Assembly (NCBI GenBank): GCA_013400975.1 | Contig: WBMZ01012769.1 | Span: 62,001 to 126,000 of the forward strand | Source of the DNA: Atrichornis clamosus | Taxonomy: Eukaryota; Chordata; Aves; Passeriformes; Menuridae | Direction: 5' to 3' | Length of the DNA stretch: 64,000 bases | Part shown: in pieces, positions 25,396 through 35,409 of the stretch | Position numbering within the stretch: the first letter of the stretch is position 1 | How the letters are laid out: each line of letters starts with the position of its first letter | Made by a program: the position numbers and the translations under genes | Notes under the pieces: model-generated | Seen by the model: the letters and a program-made list of their open reading frames with translations, nothing else | What the model was told of the DNA's origin: nothing | Databases searched by the model: none

Positions 25396-26516
25396 AAGCT
25401 TGCCCCCATTACTGATCCCTGAGGCAATTTTTGGCCACAAGAGAGTGAAGATGACACTCACCAGGCTGAGCTGCTGTGATGAGGGACCAGCACTTGGGGT
25501 TGGAAGATGCACCACAGCAAGGCAAGGAAACAGAGCAGGTCTTAAAAACAAATAGAAACCAAAGCTCATTTTCACAAATGTTCCCCATCCCTCCTCTCAG
25601 CAGCTGGAATTTACCCCACAGCTGTATGGGGGCTGCATGAAGGACAGACCTGGAACCCACCACTAGGTTTTTAGGTTTTAGAGTCCCTCAGCCCTCCCTG
25701 TGAAGACACAGAAGTCTCCTCTCAGAATAAAAGCACTTGCTATTATTAAACCACAACCACATAACGCTCCCCATCCGTAAGAAAATGTACAGCGGCTTTT
25801 TCCTGGCATTACTCCCAAAGACCAGACAGGTCAGGAAGAGCCACCAGCAAAACTCACTCTTTTTCTCAAAGAAACAGTGGGTTGTGAGCCCAGCTCTGCC
25901 TGGCTGGGTGTGTGCAGAGAATCTCTGGGCTAAAACGCAGCTTTCATGTGTGAAATTTAACCACATCTACACCTGAAATACCAACCTGAGAAGCATCCAG
26001 ACCAACCAGCTCCTTAGCAATCCCTCCCAGGGAGGTGGGACACCGGAACTGGTCGGGCTGGTTGCTATATAAAGTCGCAAGCATGCTGGGTTCTAGTTTT
26101 CATTAAAGATTAAGTCAGGTTCTGCCGAGGTTTAGGAAAAACACTGGAAGTCACCAGTCCTAATGATTCCTCAGGCTCTCAGTAAGAACTGAGTATTGTT
26201 CCTAGCATGGGACTAATGGACACAGAAATTCCCAGTCTGACAACTCCCGTGGGACACAATAATAGGAGCATTCTGCGCAGGGAACACACCTCCTGCTGCT
26301 TTCCCAAAGATGCTCCAACAGCCCCCGCGGGACACGCAGGCAGGAGCTTTGCAAAGTGCCAAATGACACTTCCAAAGGCAGCTCCCAGTCCTGCCTGCAG
26401 TTTTGGGAGAATTCGACACAGGGTGGATACAGGGTCAGCGTGGGGAGTTATCCAGAGTCCGGGATCCCACATCAATAAACGCCAGGTTTGGAGGGAGCAG
26501 GGAAAGGACAGAGCTC

Positions 26517-26643
26517 ACAGAATCATGGAATGGTTTGGGTTGGAAGGGACATTAAAGCTCATCTCATTCCATCCCCAGCCATGGGCAGGGACACCTCCCA
26601 CTATCCCAGGTTGGTCCAAGCCCCGTCCAACCTGGCCTTGAGT
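26517..26643 (-). repeat. CR1 LINE 3'-end fragment
   Basis: An antisense CR1 terminus from 'cacagaatcatggaatggtt' to 'gtccaacctggccttgag'. It stops abruptly at about 127 bp, a typical 5' truncation. Confidence 0.95.
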
Positions 26644-28171
26644 TCTGGGGTTTGGAGCATGGCCCAAGGCACAGTGGCCTCTGTGTGGAGGGAATGACTC
26701 CCACATCCACCTTCCAGAGCTCCTTTCCACCCCACAACTACATCCTCTCCCCCAGGACCTCATTCTGAGATGGAATAACTTCCTTGTTTCCCAGCTCCCG
26801 GGAGGGTTCCCGGTGACACGCAGCTCCTGGTGAGGCTCAGACTGAAGATTATTTTGTGCAGAACCAGCTGACATTTGGAAAAGTTTAAATATCAAAATTT
26901 CCTCCTCTGTAAAAACTGAAAATAATACATACAGAACACATGACATATCGCTGGCATTTCACAGCTTGACTCAATCTCCAGTTCACAGGCACACTCTTCA
27001 AACCTTCTTTAATTTAAAAAGATGCATCTAGACTCAAAAAACATGGGAAGTGCCCGTTGCTTCCACACTGGAGTTGAATTAAAACATTCTGTGCTGAGAT
27101 CTAAAGTCTGTCCTCCTTGGCAAAAAAATGCTGAGCTTAAAAACGTTTTTTAAATCATTTTAAATCACTTAAAATATATTAAATATATCACTTATAGACA
27201 TCAATAATGTTACTTTTCCTTCCTGTACAAAAATACAACAGCGTTTAACTTATAAACTCATTTTAGCATCAAACACTGAGATTTTTTGACCAGATTAGGA
27301 GTTCAAGACCCTAAAACAACACGGCCCCTGTGCTGTTCAGTTATTCACAGATTTGAAACCTCACAATCATTTATTTTTTAATTCTGATTTAGTACATATT
27401 GCACAGTAACAGCTGAAAAAAGCCACAACAGGAGTGAGTTGCTTATGCCACTAAAGTCAAACATTTGCTTTTGGAAGGAACATCCCTAATTACAATCACT
27501 GGTTTATGTAATACCAATTTTACTATATTTCATTTATTATTTGTTGCTGTATCACTTTTTTAATATGCTTCTGCTAAGGAAGAAACATTCTGCTTCTAAT
27601 GCTTCTAATGACCCATATCTCTTTTTTTTTAAATAATGATTTTTTTAAGTTAAATATTTATTTGAAAAGAAATGTTTCTAGAGGTGCCTCAAGTGAAAAA
27701 TTGTTTAACATGTGTTTTACAGCCTTTCCAAACTCTTTTTATGGTGCTGGAGCCTGGCCACATTTGTGGAAAAAATGCAATGTTTCAGCTTCAATTTGTC
27801 TGTAATTTCAGAGGGATGTTGCAGAGCTCTTTAGGAGAGAACACAGCCACAGTTTCAGCCAGTTTTTCAATTAATATTTGAAAAAAAGTCACTTTTTTAA
27901 CAGCCACAGAGCTCAGCTTCCCTCATGCCAACCTCCTGCCTGAGATCACTTCCCACTGACACGGTTCTTTCCGCACCTTTCCGTGATCCCAGTCTGGGGT
28001 TCAGGTGATGGTACTGCAGGATCCACGGCACAGAGAACCTCCTCCCCCAGCAGGAACATTCCAAAGGGATGAAGGACAGGGACAGCAGACACTGGCACCC
28101 AAGGCTGTGCCCCACTTTTAGACCTTGACTTCTTGCCTGCATAAACCACTCCTCTTGGGTTTTTTGAAGAC

Positions 28172-28185
28172 AAAAAAAAAAAAAA
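28172..28185. repeat. Poly(A) run of 14
   Basis: A homopolymer of 14 A on the plus strand, directly abutting the 3' terminus of the antisense CR1 at 28186. CR1 elements do not end in poly(A), and in the CR1 sense direction the run would be poly(T), so this is a flanking run and not the element's tail. Confidence 0.9.
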
Positions 28186-28290
28186 GGAATCACAGACTGG
28201 TTTGGGTTGGAAGAACCTCAGAGCTCATCCCGTTCCACTCCCTGCCACGGGGGCACCTTTCACTAAGCCAGATTGCTCCAAGCCCCCTAT
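28186..28290 (-). repeat. CR1 LINE 3'-end fragment
   Basis: A short antisense CR1 terminus with 'gactggtttgggttggaaga', 'cgttccactccctgccacgg' and 'gattgctccaagcccc'. It has lost a few bases in the 'catgggcagggac' block and is truncated at about 105 bp. Confidence 0.9.
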
Positions 28291-28515
28291 ATACCTAAAG
28301 TCCTTTCATATACCTAAAAACTTGGACTTGCTCCCTGTTCAGATTATGCCAAGTAACTGGAAGAAACAAAATAAATTCTACAATAAAAATTTTGCCACCT
28401 GGGCTACTGCGGCCCCTGCGGAGCCATCACAGAATTCCTGGCCAGCCCAGGGTCACCACAGCAGCGTTCCAGGAGCCCAAGGGCTGCACAGCGCGATTTT
28501 ATTAAAATAGACTAT

Positions 28516-28707
28516 TTAAAGACTTTTAAAGAATATCCCACCACCATCCATGAGGAAAGGTGTATCATTTCCATTAAAAGAACAGCTCTCACTGTCCTGT
28601 GTGTCCACACTTCTGACTGCAACCGCAGCTTCCTGGTCTTCGCAGAGAGCTCCCATTGAGCTGGATGCTCTCCCACCACCAAAAAGGACACTAATATTTG
28701 GAGGGGG
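28516..28707 (-). CDS. Candidate terminal coding exon, unknown protein
   Basis: The stretch is open for 63 codons and ends in TAA at 28518-28516. An acceptor precedes it: a pyrimidine-containing tract ending 'cttaaaaacag'. The predicted tail starts PPPNISVLFGGG, has an acidic serine-rich centre (EDQEAAVAVRSVDTQDSES) and ends GGGIFFKSL. A possible AATAAA polyadenylation signal lies about 15 bases past the stop. The start phase (0) fits the end phase of the candidate at 33273-33339. I recognise no family. Similar-quality candidates occur on both strands by chance, and the CR1 bias argues against a minus-strand host, so confidence is low. Confidence 0.25.
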   Translation of the reverse strand, partial: PPPNISVLFGGGRASSSMGALCEDQEAAVAVRSVDTQDSESCSFNGNDTPFLMDGGGIFFKSL

Positions 28708-29156
28708 CTGTTTTTAAGAGACAGGGCTGGAAACAGCACATGGACAGTGGGAGGAACGATGGGAATGAGAAAGGAACACGTTTAATGCGAGATTCATGGA
28801 TGTGCGGAACCGGGGCCCAAGCTGAGCAGAGGCTGCTCAGGACCAACACTTCCCCGAGCACTGCTCCAGTATTTTTAGCCTGGCTTCCTGAGGAAATGGG
28901 GCCCACGGCTGCAGTGAGCCCCCCGCTCCCCAGCACAGCCCGGAGGAAGAGAGGGGCTCAGCAGCCGAGCGGGAGACGCTCATCCCGGCGGGAAGGTGAG
29001 CGCCTGGTCACTGCCCGGCCTCCCCGGCCAGGGCTGAGCGTTCCTGCCAAAGCCAGGAGGGGTTTGGGGACAGGGAAGGAAAAGCACTGCAAGGGGGACA
29101 CTCCATTTTATACAACAAACTTTGTGCTTGTGCTGGAACCAAGGTGCCCAAATCAC

Positions 29157-29262
29157 GGTCTGGAGCAACCTCGTCTAGTGGAAAGTGTCCCTGCCCATGG
29201 CAAGGGGTGGAACTGGATTATCTTTAAAGCCTCTTCCAACCCAAATCATTCCATGATTCTAC
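29157..29262 (+). repeat. CR1 LINE 3'-end fragment
   Basis: A sense CR1 terminus of about 105 bp. It runs from 'gtctggagcaacctcgtcta' through 'gtccctgcccatggcaaggg' to 'catgattctac'. Confidence 0.93.
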
Positions 29263-29649
29263 AAAATGCTCAACCAGACACACATTCCCTATGCTGAGAG
29301 CATTTCTCCAGCTTCTCACTCCCACCCAGCCAGAAGCTTCCATGTCCCCACTCCCTGGGGACACCAGCACAGGCTCTGGGTGATGAGACGCCCACCCTGA
29401 GACCACGTTTGCTCAGGTGTGGTGTCACCAGACCTGCAGCAGTGGGTGGCCGTGGGCTCTTCTGCCCACCTCCACCACCCCCGGGGCCACAGCTGGAGAG
29501 GGTCACAAGTGATTTACTGTCACTTTAAAGCTCACTGCACTCCCAAGTCAGCAGGCCAGGCCTAAAATGTGCTGTGTCAGTGGTTTCTTTTTAATAAAGG
29601 CACATCACTTCCTTGGGGCTCTGTAAAAACTGACTTGCTCTCTACACAG

Positions 29650-29829
29650 AACCCTAAAAGCAAGAAATCACCACACACAGCAAGATCTCAGGTAACTGTC
29701 ACTATGGAAGAGGAAATGGGAGAAAGTCAGAAAAATTCAAGGAAAAAACAGACAAAGAAATTATCAGAAGAATCCCTGAGCCAGAGACCCGAAGGGTCAC
29801 CTTTGCCAGAGCTCAGACGTGGTATTTGA
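29650..29829 (+). CDS. Candidate terminal coding exon, lysine/glutamate-rich
   Basis: A strong acceptor ('cttgctctctacacag') opens a 59-codon frame ending in TGA at 29827. The predicted tail is very charged, with the segments NPKSKKSPHTARSQ, EEEMGESQKNSRKKQTKKLS and ESLSQRPEGSPLPELRRGI. A canonical AATAAA signal lies at 29889-29894, 60 bases past the stop. An internal 'cag|gtaact' donor at 29692 gives an alternative 42-bp exon. Acceptor, frame, composition and polyadenylation signal agree, but no family is recognised. Confidence 0.27.
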   Translation, partial: NPKSKKSPHTARSQVTVTMEEEMGESQKNSRKKQTKKLSEESLSQRPEGSPLPELRRGI

Positions 29830-31012
29830 GACAAAAAACATTTTGTAATGTGGTTATGCTCCAAAGCAGTGAAAAGCTATTTAAAAACAATAAAATACAG
29901 ACTAGGAAGAAAATGTAAGGTGAGACTGAAGGTTTTGGAGTGCAGAGTGTTCTCTGCTGTCCCTGGCAGGGTGAGCAGACAGGGAGGGACAGGAGCACCC
30001 ACCACCCACCAAGCTCCTCTCCAACCACTGCCCAGCTATAACCAGCTAAAGAAAACAGCAGTAAAAATTCTCCTACCATACCTGAAAACATAAGTTCTTC
30101 TGAAAAGGTTTTCCTACCTTCAGACTCACCCTGATATCTGCATTAATTAAATATAGAGACATGTACTCAGCTCCTGCCAGGAAGGAGCTGGGACACCTCA
30201 GGTGCACCTCAGTCCCTCCTGGGGTAACCCCTGGCTCAGACAAAAAACCCTCACAGCTGTTAAGAGATGCCCAAACTTTGGCTGTTCAGCCTGAAAACTA
30301 GTTACAAACAGGTATTTTACTTATCAGAGCCATGGTCTCACATTCCCAGCGCTGGCTGGTCGGTCCTGTCATATAAACTCCATCTCAAACTGACCGTCAG
30401 GGACACCTTCCATCTTCCCCCCTGGCCTCCCTCTCCTGCCATCCCCTTCCATGCCCAACCAGGTTTTCAAGCCCTACCAGAGCTTGTTTATAATCCCAGC
30501 TTTTTGCCCAAATTGAGCTACGAACGGGACTTCTACCATATCCTGTAGTTCTGCAGCCCACAGGGAACTTTGATTAAAATAATAAGTTTGTAAAGGCCAA
30601 ACCAGACACAAAATTAAGTGGACAAAGCCATGAAGAACAAACCAACCATCCAACATAGAAAACCCTGGAAAATGGTTAGGAACAATACTATACTACTTTA
30701 AAGAACTTGCAGAGCTTTCTGTGGGAAGGGAGAATCGCTGTTATCAGCCCATGGAAGAGAGGAGGAACTCGTTGTCCCCAGCTCGGGAGGGGAAGGGGGA
30801 CACTATCTGAGCGTGGCCTCAGCGCGCTCCTGGCTGGGAGCTGATAGAGAACTGGCCTTGGCAAAGGGAAATTCTGTCACCCGGCGCGAGGGAAGGGCTG
30901 GGGAGCCCGTCTGGCTATCTGTGCTCCAGTAAAACCAGTTCTTACCCTGACACAAACCCACCCAACAGAAGGACACCGCTGCCGCTATCGCCCCACCAGC
31001 GCCAAACCGACA

Positions 31013-31080
31013 GGCAGAGCCCAACGCCCCGCAACGGGGCTGGGCTGGGCTTTCNCGGGCAGAGCCCAACGCCCCGCAGC
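31013..31080. repeat. 21-bp direct repeat flanking a single-N gap, GC-rich
   Basis: The 21-bp stretches at 31013-31033 and 31058-31078 are identical and lie 45 bp apart. A GC-rich 'ggggctgggctgggc' segment and the N at 31055 sit between them. This could be an unmerged contig overlap or the visible edge of a GC-rich 45-bp minisatellite that sequenced poorly. Sequence here should not be trusted base by base. Confidence 0.85.
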
Positions 31081-31420
31081 AACCCCCCAAAATGCTTGGA
31101 AAACGAGTCCAAAATATAAGGCAGGGCACGCATCCTGTTTTTCTGGAGCTATACAGTTTCTCAAGTGTTATAAAAACGATTTGCCACTGAGCGAGCCAAA
31201 TGTATTGGAAAGATAGAAGCAGCGCCTGGGGTGGAAAGAAGGTGTTTTTAGCACGCTCGGGCCAATTAAGATCTCGAAGGTTTCCAAGCACTCCCCTCCT
31301 CTTAACCCAACAGAAGGAAACTGAGTTTAGCAACTTATTTAGGGTTTCATTTGCTAATTTGCAAAAACAAGGAGAAATCTTCCCCTGCTCTCTCCAGCAT
31401 CTTGTTGGGGAAGCTCCTGC

Positions 31421-31545
31421 CAACGCGCGAGCGGCGCTGCCAACAGCTCAACCCGGCGTGACCCAAAGTTCTCCCCGGCGGTGCCGGCGCGCGGCTGCGG
31501 CAGCGCGGGGAGGGAGCGGGGCCGCGCCGCTGCCGGGACGTCCTG
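31421..31545. promoter_or_regulatory. Small dense CpG island
   Basis: I count about 22 CpG dinucleotides in these 125 bases, the highest density in the window. The patch includes 'ccggcgcgcggctgcgg' and 'gccgcgccgctgccggg'. That density usually marks an unmethylated promoter or regulatory element. No downstream first exon with a good start and donor is evident on either strand. It lies close to the N gap at 31055, so part of a larger GC-rich island may be missing from the assembly. Confidence 0.5.
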
Positions 31546-31610
31546 GGGGTTATCAGAACCCTGACATCACATCTGCTGCTGAGCGAACCCCGTGAAAAAA
31601 CACCATGCTC

Positions 31611-31648
31611 TAAGCCAAGTTTAAACCAGTAAGCCAAGTTTAAACCCG
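31611..31648. repeat. 19-bp tandem duplication
   Basis: The unit 'taagccaagtttaaaccag' at 31611-31629 is repeated at 31630-31648 with one change near the end. It lies just outside the dense CpG patch at 31421-31545. Confidence 0.88.
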
Positions 31649-33272
31649 TCCAGGCTCAGGTAGCGGAACAGTGACCCCGCGGTTCGCACCCGAAACAGGA
31701 GAGTTGCTCACGTGCTGCAGCGCTACAGCCAATGAAGCCTTTGAGAAAGCAAAGTTCTCCTCTTTCCCCTTAACACAACTCAAAATGCTACTTTGAGATG
31801 ACTGTTCTCGGTTTTGCACTGATGAGAGTTAGGTCAGAGCCAGCCTTGGAAAGTTTTACTCAGCAGCAGCTTTAGAAACCATAAATTATCTTTAGCCTAA
31901 GTTTACACACTCCCCCCACAGTGTGACTGCCAGCTCCCGTTCTCAAGGCTCCTCCTCAGACACCACAAACTCCCCAAAGCGTGGCAGAACCTTCACCCAG
32001 GCATGGCAGGGCTGAGAGATAATTCCAGAATCGCCCTTGCTAAGACAAGCACCAGACTAGGTCTGAATTCAAGACTGAGCTTTAGCACTTTCAACCCCAA
32101 GCAGGGCCAAAGCTACAAAACCTGGAGAGGAACACGAACACCTTCAGCTGCATCACCAGAAGCTTTGCTTCCATTGGGACACAGAAAAAAAAAGAAAATC
32201 AAGCACAAATCCAGGAAAGCTGGCTATTTGTAGGCTAAGCTTGGAAAATGTAAAACTAAGATGACTTCTTTTAAAAATGTCATTTTGAACTGCTTTTGAA
32301 CAAACCTAATGCCAAAAAAGGTAATCCAAAGTGTTTTATTAGCTAAGGGGTTTCTCCCCTCTCCTCGGGTCTATAGCAAAGACCTGGCAGAAACTTCAGC
32401 TCCTGAGAATTTTAGCTACAAAACTTTGGAAGAAAACCAGCAGACCCATTCCCCTGGAATGACCATATCCACATTCGTGGAACACAGAGCCCTAACCCAG
32501 GCCTGCAGCTTCACCTCCTCGTAGTCACAGAACAGACTGGGGTGCTGGTCTAAAAACAAAGCAGGAGAAACACAACTATTTAAAAGGTTGAAGTCTGAAG
32601 ATAAAGGAAGAATCCAAATATTTTAATGGACTTACACCGAGGGAAGTGGGACATGCTTTGGACAATCCTCCCCACACTCACTGACAGCAATTCTTTGTGT
32701 CAGGGGGAGCAAATCTACCAAACCCACAGCCCAAACTCTCTGGGATGGGCAATCCCAGTGCTGATGGATCAGGTCTAACTCCGAGGTGTCCTCGGCTGCA
32801 GCACCAAGATGAGCCTGTCTGGATGGGGAGCAGGGATGTTCCCTCCTGATGCCATTTGTGTGCTTGAGGCCAGTGGAGGATGGATCGTGAGCCACAGCTG
32901 CCTCCACTGAGCAGCAATTCCGATGGCAGCTGCCTCTGCTTCCAGGAGCAGCAACACGGGAACACGGGCATGGCTGGCTCCAGCGAGTTTCAGGCGGTCT
33001 CTCAAGCATGGCAGCGTCTGGGGACAATTCCAGCAGCAAGGCAGATGTTTGACTCAGGAGCTGTCACTCACAGGCTCCAGTGAGAACATCTGCCACTCTC
33101 CTCTCCAAGCGAGCTACTCACGGCAAGAAAATCCTGCACAGAAACCAAAATTCTCACATCATTTCTCCAGGGTCGTGAGGGAGTAATGCTGCCACAGTCC
33201 GGGGCGTGGAGGTTTTGGGGACGGCTGGAGAGAAGAGGTGAGGGGCGCTGGGAGTGCTCCAGGAACACTTAC

Positions 33273-33339
33273 AGGTACTTCCACTGCCCTGATGTTCAAC
33301 CCCGAGTCGACAGGACGGCCTGGGGCGTATTTATTTAAG
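33273..33339 (-). CDS. Candidate internal coding exon, unknown protein
   Basis: A 67-bp open stretch follows an acceptor ending 'gtttgtgttcag' and is followed by the consensus donor 'gtaagt'. Only the frame starting at its second base is a good continuation; it reads LNKYAPGRPVDSGLNIRAVE and then VP. It starts in phase 1 and ends in phase 0, which fits the candidates at 48187-48266 (upstream) and 28516-28707 (downstream). The protein is not recognised. The donor is the strongest part of the evidence. Confidence 0.27.
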
Positions 33340-34521
33340 CTGAACACAAACCCTCAAACGATGTCGGGATCAGAAATTAATGTAAGGTAAGGGAAAATCT
33401 TCCAGACAGGGATTAGCTGAGAAACCCCTGCTGGGAACTGGAGTGAGTGCCAAATTGTGACAGGAAAGATTAATATTTCCAGAGGCATTACCACTACAAA
33501 ACATCTGAGGGAAGAATGTTTTTCTAGAAGGTTTCCTCTTTCAGAGCGAGGGTCGTTACCTGCCACTGCCTGGAAAAACTCCTGCCCAGGTATTTTAATG
33601 CACATTCCAGCACAGGGCAAAGGATTTCTCCTACGCCATACCTCATTGCAAGGCAAAAATTAAGACAGCCTAGAGATAATTTCCAGAATGTTCCAGGAGT
33701 TTCTCTAACTGATCTCTGTACACTCATGACACCTTCACTGCTCAACTTCCAAGCTCCGACAAATCCCCTTCAGGCAGGAGTTTGAGCAAACACCAAGTAG
33801 GATCTGTAAACTTTATTATCAAAGGAAAATGTCTGAAAAAAAGCCCTCAGAACATTCTTTCTGCCCATTGTCAGAAAATTCAAGCCCACGGCCACATCCC
33901 GTGTTCTCATTTTCTTGCACACTTTCATATCTGGTTTTGCCATTGCCCCTATGAGGGCTTTGACTGGGGATCTGTCCACACATTCCAGCAATAAATGACA
34001 CTAACTGGAGTCATTCTTTAAAATATCTGTCAAATGTAATTCTTTCAGTGTTTCAATTCTCACTGACTTGCCCCCACAGAGCTGGGATGAAGTCATAAAT
34101 TATATGTTCTGCCACTCAATTTTCCCTGATTGTTTGGTAGAACCTCTCCACTAATACCCAGTGATCACCAGCCACCTCATGGCTTAAGTGGTTTCCAATC
34201 ATGAAAGATTTATCCAGTGTGACTTCCAGTCAATCACAGAGACACCGAAATGGCTGTCAGCCTCTCTCCTCGAGACCACAAGACGAGCAGACAGACTCCA
34301 GAGACGAGGGAAAGTGGATCAAAGTGCTGACTCCAGACACCCAAAATTCACAGAGAAGCTCCAACAGCTGCATATGAAAAACATCTGCAAGAGGAAGGCA
34401 AAAGTCCAGGCCCAGAGCCCAAACTTGGCTCTGAAGGAACCCCTGCCTCGGCCACAGCACATGCAGGGACCCCTACCAAACATCCAGTACATTCAGGGAA
34501 GCACTGCTTCCTGGGACAATA

Positions 34522-34672
34522 CAGAATCATGGAATCACTGAGGTTGGAAGAGCCCTCCCAGACCATCAAGTCCAAGCTGTGCCCAATCCCCACCTTGTCA
34601 CCAGCCCAGAGCACTGCATCCCACGTCCAGGCCTTCCTTGGACACCTCCAGGGACGGGAACTCCACCATCCT
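34522..34672 (-). repeat. CR1 LINE 3'-end fragment, third subfamily
   Basis: An antisense CR1 terminus with 'atggaatcactgaggttgg', 'gaccatcaagtccaagctgt' and 'ccttggacacctccagggac'. It belongs with the copy at 15988. It ends about 10 bases upstream of a polypyrimidine tract that forms part of a candidate splice acceptor. Confidence 0.92.
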
Positions 34673-34963
34673 TTTCTCTTGAGAAAAGGGAGGGAATTGG
34701 TGCTACCTCCAAAATGCTCAGATCCCAGCTGCAGGTATATCACAAGTGTAAGAGAAAACCAATGGCATTCTTGGCACTCCTTCCTCCCCAAATCCAACCA
34801 ATACTCCCAAGAGTGCCACGTGGAAACCTCCGTGCCCAAAATCTCACACCTGCAGCCTCCAGAAGTATACTCAGGGATTCACTGCAGTGGCACATGGAAA
34901 CAGACCCACTCACTGTGGAAAACACAAGAGGCAGAGAAAGCTACTTTAAACAGAGAATTCATC

Positions 34964-35225
34964 ACAGAATCCCAGAACAATCTGGGTTGGAAGGGACCTG
35001 AAAGCTCATCCAGTCCCACTCCCTGCCATGGGCAGGGACACCTTCCACTATCCCAGGTTGCTCCAAGCCCCGTACAACCTGGCCTTGGACATTTCCAGTG
35101 ATGGAGCAGTCATAGTTTCTCTGGGCAACCTGTGCCAGGGCTTCACCACTCTCAGAGAAAATAATTTCTTCCCAATATCCCATCTAAATCAATCCTCCTT
35201 CAGCATAAAACCACTCCCCCTTGTC
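34964..35225 (-). repeat. CR1 LINE 3'-end fragment
   Basis: An antisense CR1 copy of about 260 bp with 'atctgggttggaagggacct', 'catgggcagggacaccttcc', 'ggcaacctgtgccagggctt' and 'cttcccaatatcccatctaa'. It is of the common subfamily. Confidence 0.95.
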
Positions 35226-35362
35226 CTGCCAGTGTTTTCACTCTCTCTCTTGCTCACATGTATTAACCAGATTGGAATTCCCTAAAACTCAGCAGCTACA
35301 ACTCCAGGAGATGACAGGGATGGAAAGGATGGCTGACAGCAGATACCGCCTGCAACTGGAGC

Positions 35363-35409
35363 ACACAGGAGGTGACACCAGTGTGGTGACACAGGAGGTG
35401 ACACCAGTG
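35363..35409. repeat. 26-bp tandem duplication, 1.8 copies
   Basis: A unit beginning 'acacaggaggtgacaccagt' at 35363 repeats at 35389 with a 26-bp period. The second copy is partial. Confidence 0.88.

Larger units (their letters stand above)
23158..28171. other. Stretch without a supported gene
   Basis: It holds two CR1 pieces and otherwise unique DNA. The segment 26650-28170 is AT-rich and repeat-free, with long A and T runs at 27130-27200 and 27540-27670. A strong isolated donor ('cag|gtaagt') at 23246 has no open frame upstream. Confidence 0.5.
29895..34521. other. Repeat-poor stretch
   Basis: There is no CR1 in more than 4.6 kb. The stretch holds the N gap at 31055, the dense CpG island, the 19-bp duplication and the 33.3-kb exon candidates. 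The absence of repeats could reflect regulatory constraint, which only cross-species alignment can test. Confidence 0.5.

Noticed and set aside
28698..29297. 199-codon plus-strand frame
   Set aside because: It runs into the CR1 fragment at 29157, and its arginine-rich centre is simply GC-rich DNA.
30803..31423. 206-codon minus-strand frame across the N at 31055
   Set aside because: It starts at a non-ATG codon, spans the gap and contains the duplicated 21-bp block.
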